Shown here piece by piece: positions 24,063-33,091 of a stretch of 64,000 bases of DNA. Source of the DNA: UBA2421 sp002343075 (lineage in GTDB: Bacteria; Planctomycetota; Phycisphaerae; Tepidisphaerales; Tepidisphaeraceae); contig CALJLN010000023.1 of NCBI GenBank assembly GCA_937982565.1, forward strand, positions 62,001-126,000, written 5' to 3'. Position 1 is the stretch's first letter, and every line of letters starts with the position of its first letter. The notes under the pieces were generated by a model. That model did no database searches and was not told the DNA's origin. It was given only the letters and a program-made list of their open reading frames with translations. Made by a program: the position numbers and the translations under genes.

Positions 24063-27000
24063 TTACAATGTTCGTTCAAACTCCTCACGAACGTAAAACT
24101 CCAGCCGGTCGCCTTGTTTCACGTCATCGTAGCCGGCAAGCTTGATACCGCACTCGAAGCCCTGCTTCACTTCTTTGGCATCTTCCTTCACTCGTTTGAG
24201 CGAATCGATCGCGATGTCTTCATGAATCACCTTGCCATCGCGAATGAGCCGCACCTTGCTGCCCCGCAGAACATGGCCGTCGGTCACCATGCAGCCGGCG
24301 ATGCTGCCAAGCTTGCTGCTCTTGAACACCTGCCGGATGTCGGCATGGCCGTGCAGCTTCTCTCGCACTTCCTTGGTCAGCATGCCCGACAACGCCTTCT
24401 TCAGGTCGTCGAAGATTTCGTAGATCACGCGATACAGCTTGATCTCGACGTGATTCTGCTCGGCCAGCACCCGGGCCGATTCATCAGGCACGACATGAAA
24501 CCCGATGATGCTCACCCGGTTGTCGGTCGGCTTGGTCTTGGTGGCCATGGCCAGTTGCACGTCGGATTCATTGATGGCACCAACGCCGGAGTGAATCACC
24601 TTCACTTTCACTTCCGACGTGTTCTGCCCGCCGACGGTTGCCACGAGCGTTTCGATCGAGCCTTGGACGTCGGCCTTGATGATTAGATTGATGGTCTTCA
24701 CATCGGTCGCGGCGATCTGCTCCAGCAGATTGTTGGAGGTGGCGCGATTCTGCACAGCCAGTTGTTCCTGGCGGTTGCTCGACTGCCGCTCGGCGGCGAT
24801 GGCGCGGGCGCGGTCGAGGTCATCTACCACAAAGAACTGGTCCCCCGCGCCCGGAACCGCGTTCAGCCCGCTGAGCACTACGGGCATGCCCGCAGTGGCC
24901 TCTGACTGGGCCGCGCCACGATCATTCAAGATCGATCGAATGCGGCCATACCCGCTCCCCGCCAGGACAACATCGCCCACTTTGAGCGTTCCATCCTGCA
25001 CAAGGACCGTGGCAACCGGGCCCAAGCCGGGATCGATCCGCGCCTCAATCACCGAACCTCGGGCGGGGGCGGTGGGGTCATACTTCAACTCGAGCAGTTC
25101 ACTCTGCAGGTCAAGAATTTCGATCAACTCGGGAATGCCCTTGCCCGTGAGGGCGCTCGTGCGAATCACTTCGGTCTGTCCGCCCCACTCGACTGGGTTC
25201 AATTCATTCTGCGCTAGCTGGCCGAGCACCATGTCGGGGTTGGCTTCCGTCCGGTCGGACTTACTCAGCGCGACAATAATCGGCTTCTCGGCGGCGCGGG
25301 CGTGGTTCATGCTCTCGATGGTCTGAGGCATCACGCCTTCGACCGCGCCGACAACAAGCACCACAACGTCTGTCATATCCGCGCCGCGGGCGCGCATGGC
25401 GGTGAAGGCCTGGTGGCCGGGCGTATCGATGAATGTAACCTGCCGGGTCTTTTCACCTTCGCCAACCGAAACCATCCAAGCCGCTGTGTGCTGTGTGATA
25501 CCGCCGGCCTCGCCGCTTGCGACATTGGCCGAACGAATCTTGTCCAGCAGGCTCGTCTTGCCGTGATCGACGTGGCCAAGGATGGTAACCACCGGCGGGC
25601 GGGGCTTGAGCTTGGTTGCGTCCTGTTCGCGGCTGTCAAACTCTTTGATCAACTGCTCTTCCAGCGTCTCCTTTCGCGCGATCTGCAACTCAAGCCCGTA
25701 TGCCTGCGCAAGTCCTTTAGCCACATCGACATCGATCGATTGATTGACCGTGGCAAAGATCCCCTGCTTCATGAGCTTGCCCATGAGATCGTTGCTCTTC
25801 ACACCCAGCGCCGCGGACAGCGACTTGACTGAAATCGGCTCCTCGATCGTGATCGGCTCGCCCTTTTCAACGGTCGTCTTGGCAAATGCGTGCGTCCCGC
25901 GGGCCTGTGTTTTGGTCAGATGGCTGTTGACATTGGCCCGGCTTGCCGTGGCGGCGCGGAGCTTTTCTTCGCGCTCGTAGCGATCGGCGTCGGTGAACTC
26001 CTTGAGTTTCTCGTTGGCTTCCCCGCGGCGGCCATCGACGCCGCGCCGGCGGGCCGAAAGCGATGCCGCCTTTTTGTTGGCTGTGGCCTTCTTTTCTGCT
26101 TCTTCTTCCTCCTCCGACTTGCGCACGCCGCCTCCGGTCTTGGGGCGCGCTGTGGAAAACGTCGGTGGGGGTTCGTTCTGACCGACCGGTCGGCGCGGGC
26201 GCGGGGCGGCCACCGCCTCGGGCTTTTCCACTCGAATGAGCTTCGGGCCGACAATCTGCGCAGGTTTGAGCGTGCTTAACTGTGGCGCGCGAACGACCGG
26301 ACGCGGCGCCGCTGCACCCGACGCACCATCTCGGTTGGCAAGCGTCACCGTCGGCCGAACCTGGGGAGGACCGCCGTGCGGCTTGTGCGGGGGTGCAACC
26401 GGCGCGACCGGCGCAGGTTGCGTCGCGGGCGGCTGCGGCACTGAGGGTGCCACCGGCGGTGGGGTCACTTCGCTCGCCGTGGCGGGCGGTTCCTCAACAG
26501 CAGCCGGGCGTTTCGGCGACGCCGGCTCGTCCGGCACAATGACGGGTGCTTCGGCCACCGGCTCGTCAACGTGCACTGGCGCGACGACCGTCGCAACCGT
26601 CGGGCTGGCGACACCCGACTTCTGCTCGGCGATAGGCGATTCCACTTCTGGCGGCAAGGCGACGACCACCGTCGTTTCGAGTGCGGAATCCGTCTCCGGC
26701 TCCATCTCGGCAACGGCGACGTTGCCCTCAGCTGAGTCAGACTCGGCGGCGCTCGCCTTCTTGGCAGTGGCTTTCTTCGGTGCACGCTTGCGCGTCACCT
26801 TGGGCTTGGCCGCGACAAGATCCACCGGCGCAGCGGTCTCAACCGCGGTGCCCCCGCCGCTGACGTGAAACCACTCCTTGATCGTTTCAGCAAGGCCGAT
26901 CGACACCGTGCTCATGTGATTGGGCGCAACATCACCCATCCCCTCGGCGCGCAGCTTCTCCAGGATCGCTTTGTTATCGACGTTCAGGTCTTTTGCCAGC

Positions 27001-27065
27001 GCACTAATCCGGATCCCTTTTGCGGCCTTTGCCAAAACAACCTCCAATGATCTCGTCGAACCCAT
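24063..27065 (-). CDS. infB: Translation initiation factor IF-2
   Basis: A protein of exactly 1000 residues from ATG 27065 (1006 if GTG 27083 is used). The N-terminus has the IF2_N helical domain (ISALAKDLNVDNKAILEKLRAEG), then about 300 residues of Ala/Pro/Val-rich linker, a second IF2_N-like segment (SVKSLSAALGVKSNDLMGKLMKQG), and the GTPase domain with GHVDHGKTS, DTPGHQAF and SKSD. Domains II-IV follow. It brings fMet-tRNA to the ribosome. It begins 26-44 bases after the nusA stop. Confidence 0.97.
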   Translation of the reverse strand: MGSTRSLEVVLAKAAKGIRISALAKDLNVDNKAILEKLRAEGMGDVAPNHMSTVSIGLAETIKEWFHVSGGGTAVETAAPVDLVAAKPKVTRKRAPKKATAKKASAAESDSAEGNVAVAEMEPETDSALETTVVVALPPEVESPIAEQKSGVASPTVATVVAPVHVDEPVAEAPVIVPDEPASPKRPAAVEEPPATASEVTPPPVAPSVPQPPATQPAPVAPVAPPHKPHGGPPQVRPTVTLANRDGASGAAAPRPVVRAPQLSTLKPAQIVGPKLIRVEKPEAVAAPRPRRPVGQNEPPPTFSTARPKTGGGVRKSEEEEEAEKKATANKKAASLSARRRGVDGRRGEANEKLKEFTDADRYEREEKLRAATASRANVNSHLTKTQARGTHAFAKTTVEKGEPITIEEPISVKSLSAALGVKSNDLMGKLMKQGIFATVNQSIDVDVAKGLAQAYGLELQIARKETLEEQLIKEFDSREQDATKLKPRPPVVTILGHVDHGKTSLLDKIRSANVASGEAGGITQHTAAWMVSVGEGEKTRQVTFIDTPGHQAFTAMRARGADMTDVVVLVVGAVEGVMPQTIESMNHARAAEKPIIVALSKSDRTEANPDMVLGQLAQNELNPVEWGGQTEVIRTSALTGKGIPELIEILDLQSELLELKYDPTAPARGSVIEARIDPGLGPVATVLVQDGTLKVGDVVLAGSGYGRIRSILNDRGAAQSEATAGMPVVLSGLNAVPGAGDQFFVVDDLDRARAIAAERQSSNRQEQLAVQNRATSNNLLEQIAATDVKTINLIIKADVQGSIETLVATVGGQNTSEVKVKVIHSGVGAINESDVQLAMATKTKPTDNRVSIIGFHVVPDESARVLAEQNHVEIKLYRVIYEIFDDLKKALSGMLTKEVREKLHGHADIRQVFKSSKLGSIAGCMVTDGHVLRGSKVRLIRDGKVIHEDIAIDSLKRVKEDAKEVKQGFECGIKLAGYDDVKQGDRLEFYVREEFERTL

Positions 27066-27108
27066 CACGCCACCAGCAACCACTTTGCGGCATGCGCGGG
27101 CGGGTCAA

Positions 27109-28620
27109 CTATCCTTGCTCTTTTGCCTGCGCGATCTGGTCGGCAGCGGAGTCTTCTTCGATATTGTTTTCCACCGGAGCGACTTCCACGCCCCGAATGG
27201 CGCGTTCTTCCGGACTCAACTCATCACTCTCTGCGAGCATCGTTGCCGAATGAGTCGTCACTTCCGGCGAACTGCCTTCCGCCGACTCGAGCGCGCCAGG
27301 CAGGCGGCTCGACGCATCGGACGCGTCCGTCGCTTCATCAGTGGCCGTCGGCTCGTCGGATTTCGCCGACGCGGCGAATCCACCGAGCAACCCCAGCCCG
27401 CTGGCCGATCCGCTGATTCGAGCAGCCCGTGCGGCGGCGTCGGTTGCCTTCTTGGCTTCCTGCTCTTTTTCAACCAGCTTGCCCTCGGCACTGCATCGCT
27501 CCAGCACCTGCTGGGCAACCGCTTCTTCAAGCCCGATCTCCTCGATCAACGGCTGAATGCCTACTTCTTCCACATCACGCACATCGATCAGGCCGAGCGC
27601 GATAATCTTGTCCACCTGCTCCTGCGTGACGCCTTGAATCTCTTTCAGTGTGCGATCCAGACGATCGACTGTCGCCTTAAACTCGACGGGCGTGAGAATA
27701 TCGACATCCCAACTCGTCAGCCGGGCGGCGAGTCGGACATTTTGCCCCTTTTTGCCGATCGCCAGCGACAATTGATCTTCATTGACAACCACTGTTGCGC
27801 GCGACAGTTCAAAACACAGCGACACTTCCGCCACTTCTGCGGGCTTGAGGGCATTGGTGATGAAGATCTGTGACGATTCATTCCAGCGCACGATGTCAAT
27901 CTTCTCGCCGCCAAGCTCTTCGACGATGTTCTTGATCCGGCTGCCGCGCACGCCGACACAGGCGCCGACCGCATCGACCTTGCTGTCGATTGAGCTGACC
28001 GCGATCTTGGTGCGATGGCCGGCTTCGCGGGCAAGAGCCTTGATCTCGATCGTGCGCTCGCCAACTTCCGGCACTTCCCGCTCGAACAGCCGGCGAATCA
28101 ATTCCGGGTGGCTGCGGCTCAGAATGATCTTCACCGCCGAGGGCGTATCGCGCACCTCCAGAATGAGTGCCTGAATGCGTTCGCCGGGGTTATGCATCTC
28201 GCCGGGAATCTGTTCCGACCGGGGCATGATGCCTTCCACCCGGCCGAGGCTGACGATCATGGTCGGGCCTTCAAAACGAGCGATGGTGCCCGTGACGATG
28301 GTGCCGACTTTATCCTTATACTCCTCGTAAATGCTTCCGCGCTCGTCCTGCCGGATGAGTTGAATCATCACCTGTTTGACCGTTTGTGCGCCAATTCGGC
28401 CGACAACTGAAAGGGGCATGAGCGTGCCGGACCGGGTGGCGGAGATGTCGCCGGTCGAGCGGTCGAGGGTCACGACAAACTCACTGGTGTCTTCAACATC
28501 AAACTGCTTGCGCAACCCCGATGCGATCGCCTGCTCGATGTCAGTGTAGATCTGGTCTTTCTCGATGCTCTTGTCGCGGGCAATGCCGTCTACGATGCGA
28601 ATGAGTTCTGGATTAGGCAT
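27109..28620 (-). CDS. nusA: Transcription termination/antitermination factor NusA
   Basis: A protein of about 503 residues. The N-terminal RNA-polymerase-binding domain is followed by an S1 domain (KDKVGTIVTGTIARFEGPTMIV) and two KH domains (VGACVGVRGSRIKNIVEELGGEKIDIV; LSLAIGKKGQNVRLAARLTSWDVDI). An HhH-like region follows (EGVTQEQ... GLIDVRDVEEVGI). The last 110 residues are acidic and Ser/Ala-rich. ATG 28626 or 28620 may be the start (MNMPNPELIRIV). It heads the translation operon. rimP, usually just upstream, is missing; instead there are tandem repeats and a structured leader. Confidence 0.96.
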   Translation of the reverse strand: MPNPELIRIVDGIARDKSIEKDQIYTDIEQAIASGLRKQFDVEDTSEFVVTLDRSTGDISATRSGTLMPLSVVGRIGAQTVKQVMIQLIRQDERGSIYEEYKDKVGTIVTGTIARFEGPTMIVSLGRVEGIMPRSEQIPGEMHNPGERIQALILEVRDTPSAVKIILSRSHPELIRRLFEREVPEVGERTIEIKALAREAGHRTKIAVSSIDSKVDAVGACVGVRGSRIKNIVEELGGEKIDIVRWNESSQIFITNALKPAEVAEVSLCFELSRATVVVNEDQLSLAIGKKGQNVRLAARLTSWDVDILTPVEFKATVDRLDRTLKEIQGVTQEQVDKIIALGLIDVRDVEEVGIQPLIEEIGLEEAVAQQVLERCSAEGKLVEKEQEAKKATDAAARAARISGSASGLGLLGGFAASAKSDEPTATDEATDASDASSRLPGALESAEGSSPEVTTHSATMLAESDELSPEERAIRGVEVAPVENNIEEDSAADQIAQAKEQG

Positions 28621-28621
28621 G

Positions 28622-28683
28622 TTCAACCTTATTCAATTGTTTCAAACTTATTCAGTTGTCCGAAATCAGGCCCGAAATCAGGT
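28622..28683. repeat. Two tandem direct-repeat pairs in the nusA 5' leader
   Basis: Immediately upstream of the nusA start, a 19-base unit is repeated in tandem (28622-28640 and 28641-28659, 17 of 19 identical; TTCAACCTTATTCAATTGT on plus). A 12-base unit follows (28660-28671 and 28672-28683, 11 of 12 identical; CCGAAATCAGGC). The units lie end to end and would be in the nusA mRNA leader. Confidence 0.85.
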
Positions 28684-28744
28684 CCGTATTCCGTTTCCGA
28701 GCACCGGCGGCAATGAGCCGTCCCGCCGCGGGTTCACCTGCAAT

Positions 28745-28778
28745 CAAAACAAAAAACCGCCCGAAACAACTCGGACGG
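28745..28778 (-). terminator. Intrinsic terminator upstream of nusA
   Basis: CCGCCCGA (28757-28764) pairs with TCGGACGG (28771-28778) with one internal mismatch and a six-base loop. On the minus strand it is followed by a strong U-run (GGTTTTTTGTTTTG). It lies about 130 bases before the nusA start and about 295 bases after the stop of the upstream secreted-protein gene, so it ends either a separate leader RNA or a long 3' region. Confidence 0.75.
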
Positions 28779-28985
28779 CCCAGGTGTCGCTTAAGATGAA
28801 CCAAAACACCGTCACCACTGACGGGAAACGCCTCCCGCCTTCATGGCGCAGTGCAGCCGGAAGATGGAGGGGGCCTTACGCATTTGCATGGTAGGCCGGC
28901 TCTGTCTTGGGGCTTCGATTCATCTTCCCGGGTCTCCGGGTATGACACAACTGGACCGCAAACTCTGCACGCGCAGGGTTTGGAA
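28750..28985 (-). ncRNA. Candidate structured RNA (about 235 nt) ending at an intrinsic terminator
   Basis: No gene fits here, but on the minus strand a nested set of helices is visible. An outer helix joins GGTCCA and GTGTC (28944-28957) to GACAC and TGGGCC (28777-28788). Inside it AAGATGAATC (28917-28926) pairs with GGTTCATCTT (28793-28802) over 10 bp. Inside that are AGCCGG/CCGGCT (28896-28901 with 28855-28860) and three small hairpins at 28836-28848, 28822-28837 and 28809-28824; another hairpin is at 28927-28940. The terminator above closes the region. Promoter-like boxes lie at 28992-29019. I could not match it to 6S, SRP, tmRNA or RNase P cores. It may be a free RNA or a nusA attenuator. 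Confidence 0.5.
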
Positions 28986-28991
28986 CAGAAT

Positions 28992-29019
28992 ATCTTAGCG
29001 TTTAAGGGGGGCTTGTCCA
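28992..29019 (-). promoter_or_regulatory. Possible promoter for the nusA leader RNA
   Basis: On the minus strand, TGGACA (29014-29019) and TAAGAT (28992-28997) are separated by 16 bases and resemble sigma-70 boxes. They lie just upstream of the structured region. Moderate match only. Confidence 0.35.
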
Positions 29020-29072
29020 GCGGCGCGACTTTTGACGCAGATTTTGCCGATTACTACTCCGTCTTCGGGGAA

Positions 29073-30266
29073 CTATTCCTTGCCTACCAGTGTGAACTCG
29101 ATCACGGTATTGAGGGACTTGTCCTGCAACATGGAGTAAACCAGCATTCCATCATCCAGATTGTAGCCGCAGACAATCTGGTAGCTTCGGTCGGTGTTGG
29201 TTTCGACTAACACCCCTAACTGGCCCATGTGCCCCTGCTGGATTTGGTATGTCAGCGAGTTTTTGAGGGTCGGGTCTTCATCCAGAACACCTTGCTTCAT
29301 TTCTCGCAGCGTCTTGGGGTTGATCCAGTAACCGCCAATGGTTGCCGGGCCAACGACCGATTGCGATGTGGTCGGCTGGCTTCCCTGGAATTGCGTGGTG
29401 GCCTTTAGAATGGCCCAGTTCGGACCGCGCTCGGAAAACTCGACCACCCGATTGATGGCCATCGTCACGCTCGGCCCCACATCGCCGTGCAGTTTCTGCT
29501 GACCCTGATAGTTCAACCGCTTGACGGTCTTGACCCACGCCGGCGCATCGGCCTTGAACCAGGGCAGGTCGAGCACGCGATAAGTCTGAAAGAGGGTGGA
29601 GGAGGAGTTCTCCCGGTTAAAACCAGTCGGGTCGCCCAATTGCCTCGGGTTGCCGGTGGCGAGTTGCATCGCCAGCAGGAGGGCCTTGTCTTTGTCATAC
29701 ACCAGCCGATGGGCCTGATCTCTTTGGATCTTCGTCAGGACGACGGCATCGTAGGTTCGCCCGTTGATAGGCCACTTTTCATGGGCAACATTCATCGATG
29801 CGTCGGTTTGCATCGCCGCCAGCACATCTTTCGAGACCCAGAGCGAACCTCCGGTGTTGGCAAATGGGTCGCTCGAACGCACGACTATGCCCGCCCCACC
29901 GGCAACACCCGTCTGGCCATTCAGGCCGTAGGTGACATAGTTCAGCGAATTGAGCAGCACCATGTCACCCGACACGGCGGCGACGTCGTAGCGGGTGAAA
30001 CCCGCACCGGTTGAGCTTGTCGGCTCCTGGTTGGGGCGACGCACTTCCGAACCACTGATCGCGTGATAGATGAGGCGCGCACCGGGCTTGATGTAATCCG
30101 GCACAACGATCCTCGTAAGCGGGTTGCCCGCACCGCCGGGCGTTGCTGGGGTGGTGGCTTCGAGGGGGTTGTCTTGCGCGACCGCGATGAGTGGACTCAG
30201 CAGCGGCACCAACACGCAGGTTCGCAGGATCGCAAAAAGGCGGCTCTTAGCTTGCTTCATGAACAA
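29073..30266 (-). CDS. Secreted protein of unknown function
   Basis: A 397-residue protein with a signal peptide (about residues 1-30, ending LIAVAQD). Starts at ATG 30266 or 30260. The mature part contains PDYIKPGARLIYHAISGSEVRR and a C-terminal stretch NTDRSYQIVCGYNLDDGMLVY; it looks like a globular beta-rich protein. No catalytic motif or known domain is recognised. It starts 40 bases after the DoxX gene stop and is probably in the same transcript as the ABC ATPase gene. Confidence 0.72.
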   Translation of the reverse strand: MFMKQAKSRLFAILRTCVLVPLLSPLIAVAQDNPLEATTPATPGGAGNPLTRIVVPDYIKPGARLIYHAISGSEVRRPNQEPTSSTGAGFTRYDVAAVSGDMVLLNSLNYVTYGLNGQTGVAGGAGIVVRSSDPFANTGGSLWVSKDVLAAMQTDASMNVAHEKWPINGRTYDAVVLTKIQRDQAHRLVYDKDKALLLAMQLATGNPRQLGDPTGFNRENSSSTLFQTYRVLDLPWFKADAPAWVKTVKRLNYQGQQKLHGDVGPSVTMAINRVVEFSERGPNWAILKATTQFQGSQPTTSQSVVGPATIGGYWINPKTLREMKQGVLDEDPTLKNSLTYQIQQGHMGQLGVLVETNTDRSYQIVCGYNLDDGMLVYSMLQDKSLNTVIEFTLVGKE

Positions 30267-30306
30267 TCTCAGAAGTTAATCAGGAAACAACCCGCGGGGG
30301 AAGTTG

Positions 30307-30702
30307 CTAAATTGGTCGTCGAAACGGGACGAGCGCACGAAGCCTGGCATCGCGAAAAAACAGGCCGAGCCAGAGCACGACCCCGACGATGATCGGCATA
30401 AAGAATGCCTCACCGAGGCGTGCATGGGTAGCGGTAGCCCCGCCGAGGTAGCCGGTTAGGAGAATTGCGCCGAGAACGGCTGTCTGCGGCACAAGATAAA
30501 TCACCGTGCAGGCCAGTTCGACAATGCCAAGCGCGACGGCGTATCGCTCGGGCCAACCCAGTTGCTCAAACCCCTCGGCGGCACCGGGTGGCATGAGGAA
30601 CTTCATCGTCGCACTGAACAGCAGGAGCAATGCCGGCAAGACGGTCAACACGCGGCCGGTCCAGAGCATCGCTTTGCCTGACTGTATCGGTGGACTCTCC
30701 AT
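30307..30702 (-). CDS. DoxX family membrane protein
   Basis: A 131-residue, four-span membrane protein. The pattern GRVLTVLPALLLLFSATMKF, then LGIVELACTVIYLVPQTAVLGAILLTGYLGGATATHARLG (read in parts) is that of DoxX-like proteins, whose job is mostly unknown; some are tied to oxidant response. It lies between an ABC ATPase gene (11 bases upstream) and a secreted-protein gene, all on the minus strand. Confidence 0.8.
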   Translation of the reverse strand: MESPPIQSGKAMLWTGRVLTVLPALLLLFSATMKFLMPPGAAEGFEQLGWPERYAVALGIVELACTVIYLVPQTAVLGAILLTGYLGGATATHARLGEAFFMPIIVGVVLWLGLFFRDARLRALVPFRRPI

Positions 30703-30712
30703 TTGTTCATCC

Positions 30713-31924
30713 TTACGCGACGTTACTCATCGGCGCCATTTCCAGGCCGAGATTGCGGCCCACCACACCCGGCTCGAACACATGAGCGCGAGTCGAGTCG
30801 ATAAACATCGTAGCTGAAACCCCGCCCTTAAGGTGCGGATCGGCCTCGACGCGGACGATCTTGTGTTGGTGGAGCGGAGTCTCGATGTAAGCGTCCATGT
30901 CGTTGCCCAGGGGCTCGACCACCGCAACCTTCACCTGCACGGGTACATGGTTTGGCGAATGGCTCTGCACGTGGAAGTGTTCCGGACGAATTCCGAGAAC
31001 AACATGCTTTCCAATGAACCCGCCGAGCCGCGCTGCGAGTTCCCCGTTGAGCGGCACTCGGAAGCCGTTTCCGGGCGTGGTAATCTGGCCGGTCATCACT
31101 TCCGGTTCGTCGCTCCGCTGTTGCACCTTCCTGGCGTTGAGGAGTTGTCCTTCTTCAAACACGATCCGCCCGCCTTCGGTTTTGAGCATGCCATCGAAAA
31201 AGTTCATGGGAGGCATGCCGATGAAGCCGGCAACGAAACGGTTGGTCGGGTGATTGTAAGTGACCAGCGGGGTGTCGGATTGCTGAATCACGCCGTCTTT
31301 CATGACGATGATTCGGTCACCGAGCGTCATCGCTTCTTCCTGGTCGTGGGTGACGTAGATGGTGGTGGTTTTGAGGCGCTGGTGCAGGCGTTTGATCTCG
31401 GCGCGAGTGGTGACGCGCAACTTGGCATCGAGGTTGGACAGAGGCTCGTCAAAAAGAAACGCCGCCGGCTCGCGAACGATGGCCCGCCCCACCGCCACCC
31501 GCTGCCGCTGCCCGCCGGAGAGGGCTTTGGGTTTGCGGTCGAGGAGGTGCGCGATATCGAGGATCTTGGCTGCTTCCTGCACGCGCTGATCGATCTCAGC
31601 TTTGGGAAACTTACGGAGCTTCAGCCCAAACGCCATGTTCTTGTAGACCGTCATATGCGGATATAGCGCGTAGTTCTGGAAGACCATGGCAATGTCGCGG
31701 TCTTTCGGAGGCACATCGTTGACAATCCGATCGCCGATTCGGATGGTGCCGTCGCTGATTTCTTCTAATCCGGCGACCATGCGCAGCGTGGTTGACTTTC
31801 CGCAACCGGACGGTCCGACGAGGACGATAAACTCCTGATCGCGGATGTGCAGATCGATCGAGTTAACCGCTTTCACCCCGCCGGGATAGACCTTGGATAC
31901 TTTTTCAAGCTCGACACGTGCCAT
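30713..31924 (-). CDS. ABC transporter ATP-binding protein of the UgpC/MsmK/MalK type
   Basis: A 403-residue ATPase. Walker A GPSGCGKST is at about residues 37-45, the signature LSGGQRQRVAVGRA at about 134-147, Walker B FLFDEPLSNLDAKLR at about 154-168. The C-terminal ~160 residues form the TOBE/MalK regulatory domain. Such ATPases drive sugar or glycerol-phosphate importers and one can serve several permeases. No permease or binding protein is beside it, so it is probably a shared MsmX-like ATPase (inference). Confidence 0.93.
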   Translation of the reverse strand: MARVELEKVSKVYPGGVKAVNSIDLHIRDQEFIVLVGPSGCGKSTTLRMVAGLEEISDGTIRIGDRIVNDVPPKDRDIAMVFQNYALYPHMTVYKNMAFGLKLRKFPKAEIDQRVQEAAKILDIAHLLDRKPKALSGGQRQRVAVGRAIVREPAAFLFDEPLSNLDAKLRVTTRAEIKRLHQRLKTTTIYVTHDQEEAMTLGDRIIVMKDGVIQQSDTPLVTYNHPTNRFVAGFIGMPPMNFFDGMLKTEGGRIVFEEGQLLNARKVQQRSDEPEVMTGQITTPGNGFRVPLNGELAARLGGFIGKHVVLGIRPEHFHVQSHSPNHVPVQVKVAVVEPLGNDMDAYIETPLHQHKIVRVEADPHLKGGVSATMFIDSTRAHVFEPGVVGRNLGLEMAPMSNVA

Positions 31925-31997
31925 CAGTTGTTTCCGCCAAGAAAATGAGGCTGCAATGTGGGATCGTTGTCAGTCGATCGTTTCAGTCAAGAGTTTG

Positions 31998-32025
31998 ATT
32001 ATAAAGTGACATTAACGCTGGTCAA
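31998..32025 (-). promoter_or_regulatory. Sigma-70-like promoter of the ABC ATPase gene
   Basis: On the minus strand TTGACC (32020-32025) is followed after 16 bases by a perfect TATAAT (31998-32003). The predicted start of transcription near 31991 gives a leader of about 67 bases before the ATPase ATG. This is one of the best promoter matches in the window. Confidence 0.6.
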
Positions 32026-32068
32026 ACAAAAGCTTATGAACCAACGTCCCCTCAGTTGCTGGCCCGAT

Positions 32069-33067
32069 CTATGCGATTTTGAACGCGCGAAACGCCTCGA
32101 CCACGGTTGTGACGGCGCGATCCAGCGGCATGGCGACCTTCACGCCCGCCGCCCGCGCATGCCCCCCGCCGCCTAGCGTCTGTGCGAATCGGGCGCAATC
32201 GACCCCGCCTTTGCTGCGCAAACTGACGCGCACCGGCCCGGCTTCCGGAGACTCAACAAACAAGAGCGACGCCTCGACCGTGGCAATCTGCAGCGGGACG
32301 TTCACGAGGTTTTCAGTGGCCGGCACACCCGCGCCCGTCTCCAGAAAATCGTCGCGCCTCACTTTCATCACAGCGACGGTGTCGTTATCGAGTAGCTCAA
32401 GCGAATGCATGGCGCGCGTCTGCAGGTAGACGCGCTGTTTGCGCTCGCTCTGGTTCAGCAGGATGTTGAGCCGGTCGGTATCAACGCCGGCTTCCATGAG
32501 TTTCGCTGCGAGTCGCAGGGTGTACGGGCGCGTGTTGCTGAATTGGAACCAGCCGGTGTCGCTGACGAGCGCGACATACAGCGCCGTTGCGATATCGCGG
32601 GTGATCTCGACGCCCCAGATTTCAAATAGCTCCGCCGCCACTTCTGCCGCTGCTGCCGCGCGGGTGTTCACCAGTTTGAAATCGGCCCATTCCTCCTGCG
32701 TGATGTGATGGTCGAGCACAAGCTTCGGCCTTTTCCAATTCTCAAACACCGGCTGCATCCCGGGCAGTTGCGACCATGTGCCGGTGTCGGCGACAAGCAG
32801 ACCGTCAAACTCATCAACGTTGAAGCCCGCAGGCAATCCGTCGTTACCTTCATGATGTGAAAGTCCGGCATCGGCAAGGATGAATCGATACTTCGAAGGC
32901 AGCGAGCTAAGCAGCACGATCGCACTGGGAATCCCCTTGCCCCGGAGTGCGAGTGACAGCGCGGCAACAGTGCCGATCGCATCGCCGTCGGGGCGGACGT
33001 GCGTCGTGATGAGCACATTCTTACAGCCGCACAGCCTTCCGATAAACCTGGGGTAGTCCTTTGCCAT
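32069..33067 (-). CDS. nrnA: DHH/DHHA1 phosphoesterase, NrnA-like nanoRNase/pAp phosphatase
   Basis: A 332-residue protein. The metal-binding motifs are THVRPDGDAIGT (about residues 21-32), the conserved Asp in VADTGTWSQL (about 91-100), and VLDHHITQ (about 116-123). The C-terminal DHHA1 domain ends with GGGGHARAAG (about 303-312). NrnA degrades 2-5-mer RNAs and pAp. It is followed on the same strand by nothing until the ABC gene and preceded by ribF 24 bases upstream, a common pairing with nusA/rbfA genes. Confidence 0.92.
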   Translation of the reverse strand: MAKDYPRFIGRLCGCKNVLITTHVRPDGDAIGTVAALSLALRGKGIPSAIVLLSSLPSKYRFILADAGLSHHEGNDGLPAGFNVDEFDGLLVADTGTWSQLPGMQPVFENWKRPKLVLDHHITQEEWADFKLVNTRAAAAAEVAAELFEIWGVEITRDIATALYVALVSDTGWFQFSNTRPYTLRLAAKLMEAGVDTDRLNILLNQSERKQRVYLQTRAMHSLELLDNDTVAVMKVRRDDFLETGAGVPATENLVNVPLQIATVEASLLFVESPEAGPVRVSLRSKGGVDCARFAQTLGGGGHARAAGVKVAMPLDRAVTTVVEAFRAFKIA

Positions 33068-33091
33068 ATGGAGGGATCGTACACGAATGAT

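Noticed and set aside
28781..28960. Possible cobalamin riboswitch
   Set aside because: A few strings resemble the 3' half (CCACTG, GGGAA, AAGCCCCAAGAC), but they are on different strands or out of order, and the conserved 5' half is absent on both strands.
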